Both the position numbers and the translations under genes were made by a program. 57,000 nt of DNA from Pirellulaceae bacterium (lineage in GTDB: Bacteria; Planctomycetota; Planctomycetia; Pirellulales; Pirellulaceae): positions 42,858-99,857 of the forward strand of contig JAKVBY010000031.1 in NCBI GenBank assembly GCA_022446825.1, in the 5' to 3' direction. Below the pieces are notes generated by a model that was not told the DNA's origin, made no database searches, and saw only the letters and a program-made list of their open reading frames with translations. This document shows positions 56,141-57,000 of the stretch, piece after piece. The stretch's first letter is position 1. Every line of letters begins with the position of its first letter.

Positions 56141-57000
56141 TTATTTTGCTTTGCGCTTGCCTGCCATTTCTGATTTTTTCTGTGCGCGCAAACGTTGTCG
56201 CGCCATTTGACAATATTTCGCGTTACAATCGATGCCGAGATAGCGGCGAGAATTTCGTTGTGCAACTAGTGCTGTGGTACCGCTACCGAGAAATGGATCC
56301 ATGACAATCCCGTTTGGTGGACAGCTGGCGAGGATGCAAGTCTCCACTAACTTCTCCGGAAAAACGGCAAAGTGGGCTTCGCGGAATTTTGATAATGAAA
56401 TCGGCCACACCGTTCGCTTGTTACGGCCTTTGGGATGAAAGGCCTGATCCCAGCGAGCATCATGTAAATTAGGATCTCCGCCATTTTTTCCTGACTCCGG
56501 TGTGCTACCACGTTTAAAGAAATGGTTGCGTCCACCACGCATGCGACTCTTTTCTGTGAATGTTACATGCGGCTCACGAATCGCATCAGCGTCATAGTAG
56601 TAGTCTTTTGATTTGGTGAAAAAAAATACGTATTCATGATCCGTTGTGGGTCGCGTTTTCACAGAAGAAGGCATCGCATTTGGCTTTTGCCAAATGACGT
56701 CGCTCCGCAAAATCCAGCCATTGTCGACCAATCCAAACGCCACCCGCCAGGGCATTCCAAGTAACTCACCATTCTTGTACTTGTCTCCTAAAACCAACCA
56801 CAAGGAGCCCGAACTCTTCAGAACCCGCCGTGCGGCATCAAAAATCTCGACCAAGCTTGCCGCATATTCTGAAGGTGTCTTTTCAGTGCCAATTTGTTGT
56901 GGATCGCTATAATCTCGCTGTCGAAAATAGGGCGGGCTGGTGACGATACAATCGACTGATTCAGCCGGTAGCTTGGACAATTCGGCCCGAGAATCACCAC
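56141..57000 (-). CDS. DNA methyltransferase, beta-class N4-cytosine/N6-adenine type (5' end beyond window)
   Basis: The frame stays open to the right edge: the codons before the TTG at 56980 read GDSRAEL, which precedes the motif in this family, so the true start lies outside. The catalytic TSPPYFRQRDYSDPQ (motif IV) comes first and the AdoMet-binding DPFLGSGTTALVAQ (motif I) is near the C-terminus, giving the beta-class order; TSPPY favours N4-cytosine or N6-adenine. The middle has HEYVFFFTKSKDYYYDADAIREPH. At least 286 residues are visible. A restriction partner, if any, is not in the window. The C-terminus is basic (KRKAK). Confidence 0.9.
   Translation of the reverse strand, partial: GDSRAELSKLPAESVDCIVTSPPYFRQRDYSDPQQIGTEKTPSEYAASLVEIFDAARRVLKSSGSLWLVLGDKYKNGELLGMPWRVAFGLVDNGWILRSDVIWQKPNAMPSSVKTRPTTDHEYVFFFTKSKDYYYDADAIREPHVTFTEKSRMRGGRNHFFKRGSTPESGKNGGDPNLHDARWDQAFHPKGRNKRTVWPISLSKFREAHFAVFPEKLVETCILASCPPNGIVMDPFLGSGTTALVAQRNSRRYLGIDCNAKYCQMARQRLRAQKKSEMAGKRKAK

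Overview
The window looks like chromosomal DNA of a planctomycete, probably class Planctomycetia. Four kinds of sequence evidence support this. First, there are two sets of DUF1549/DUF1553 and DUF1501 genes. Second, a secreted protein carries a PLEDRNLLA-type N-terminal motif. Third, there are genes of the tetrahydromethanopterin-linked C1 pathway (fhcA, fhcC). Fourth, there are many secreted or membrane proteins of types I recognise mainly from this phylum. Base composition is near 50% GC by eye. I see no rRNA, tRNA, CRISPR array, insertion sequence or integrase. The assignment to a lineage is inference from gene content.

Layout: 0.5-5.5 kb holds scattered secreted proteins on both strands: a 22-residue-repeat surface protein, an esterase-like hydrolase and two small exported proteins. 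6-9.8 kb has two divergent NAD-dependent sugar-nucleotide-type dehydratase/reductase genes, a TonB-like protein and a small conserved protein. 10.1-13.4 kb has a lipase-like hydrolase, a SRAP (YedK/HMCES) DNA-protein crosslink protein and dihydroorotase. 13.4-20 kb has a small CxCC protein, a 629-residue protein translationally close to a MoxR AAA+ ATPase, a membrane protein, and a transmembrane Ser/Thr kinase with an extracellular PDC/Cache-like sensor. 20-22 kb has an exported amidohydrolase and a DinB-like protein.

22.7-26.4 kb is a C1 module: fhcA and fhcC, encoding subunits of the formyltransferase/hydrolase (formylmethanofuran dehydrogenase-like) complex, flank a convergent mobA. Its non-coding parts carry a perfect 15-bp palindrome and a helically phased three-copy repeat. 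26.5-30.7 kb is a DUF1549/DUF1553, DUF1501, WD40 operon. 30.8-32.8 kb is an MsbA-like exporter with a large extracytoplasmic insertion. 33.2-38.5 kb is a probable operon of a LolD-like ATPase, FtsX/MacB-like permease, CPFC/HEAT-like exported protein and two tandem DUF3299 proteins; it resembles Zur-regulated zinc clusters of gammaproteobacteria. 38.7-44 kb has smpB and an ABC-2-type transporter operon with a dedicated 596-residue partner.

44.7-57 kb has folC plus a small exported protein, a CtpA-type S41 protease, a second DUF1501 + DUF1549/LamG/DUF1553 pair, a dGTPase-like HD hydrolase, a PIN/TRAM membrane protein, and a DNA methyltransferase whose 5' end runs off the window. The best candidates for undescribed biology are the MoxR + 629-residue pair, the DUF3299/ABC cluster, the kinase-sensor fusion and the regulatory DNA around fhcA/fhcC.
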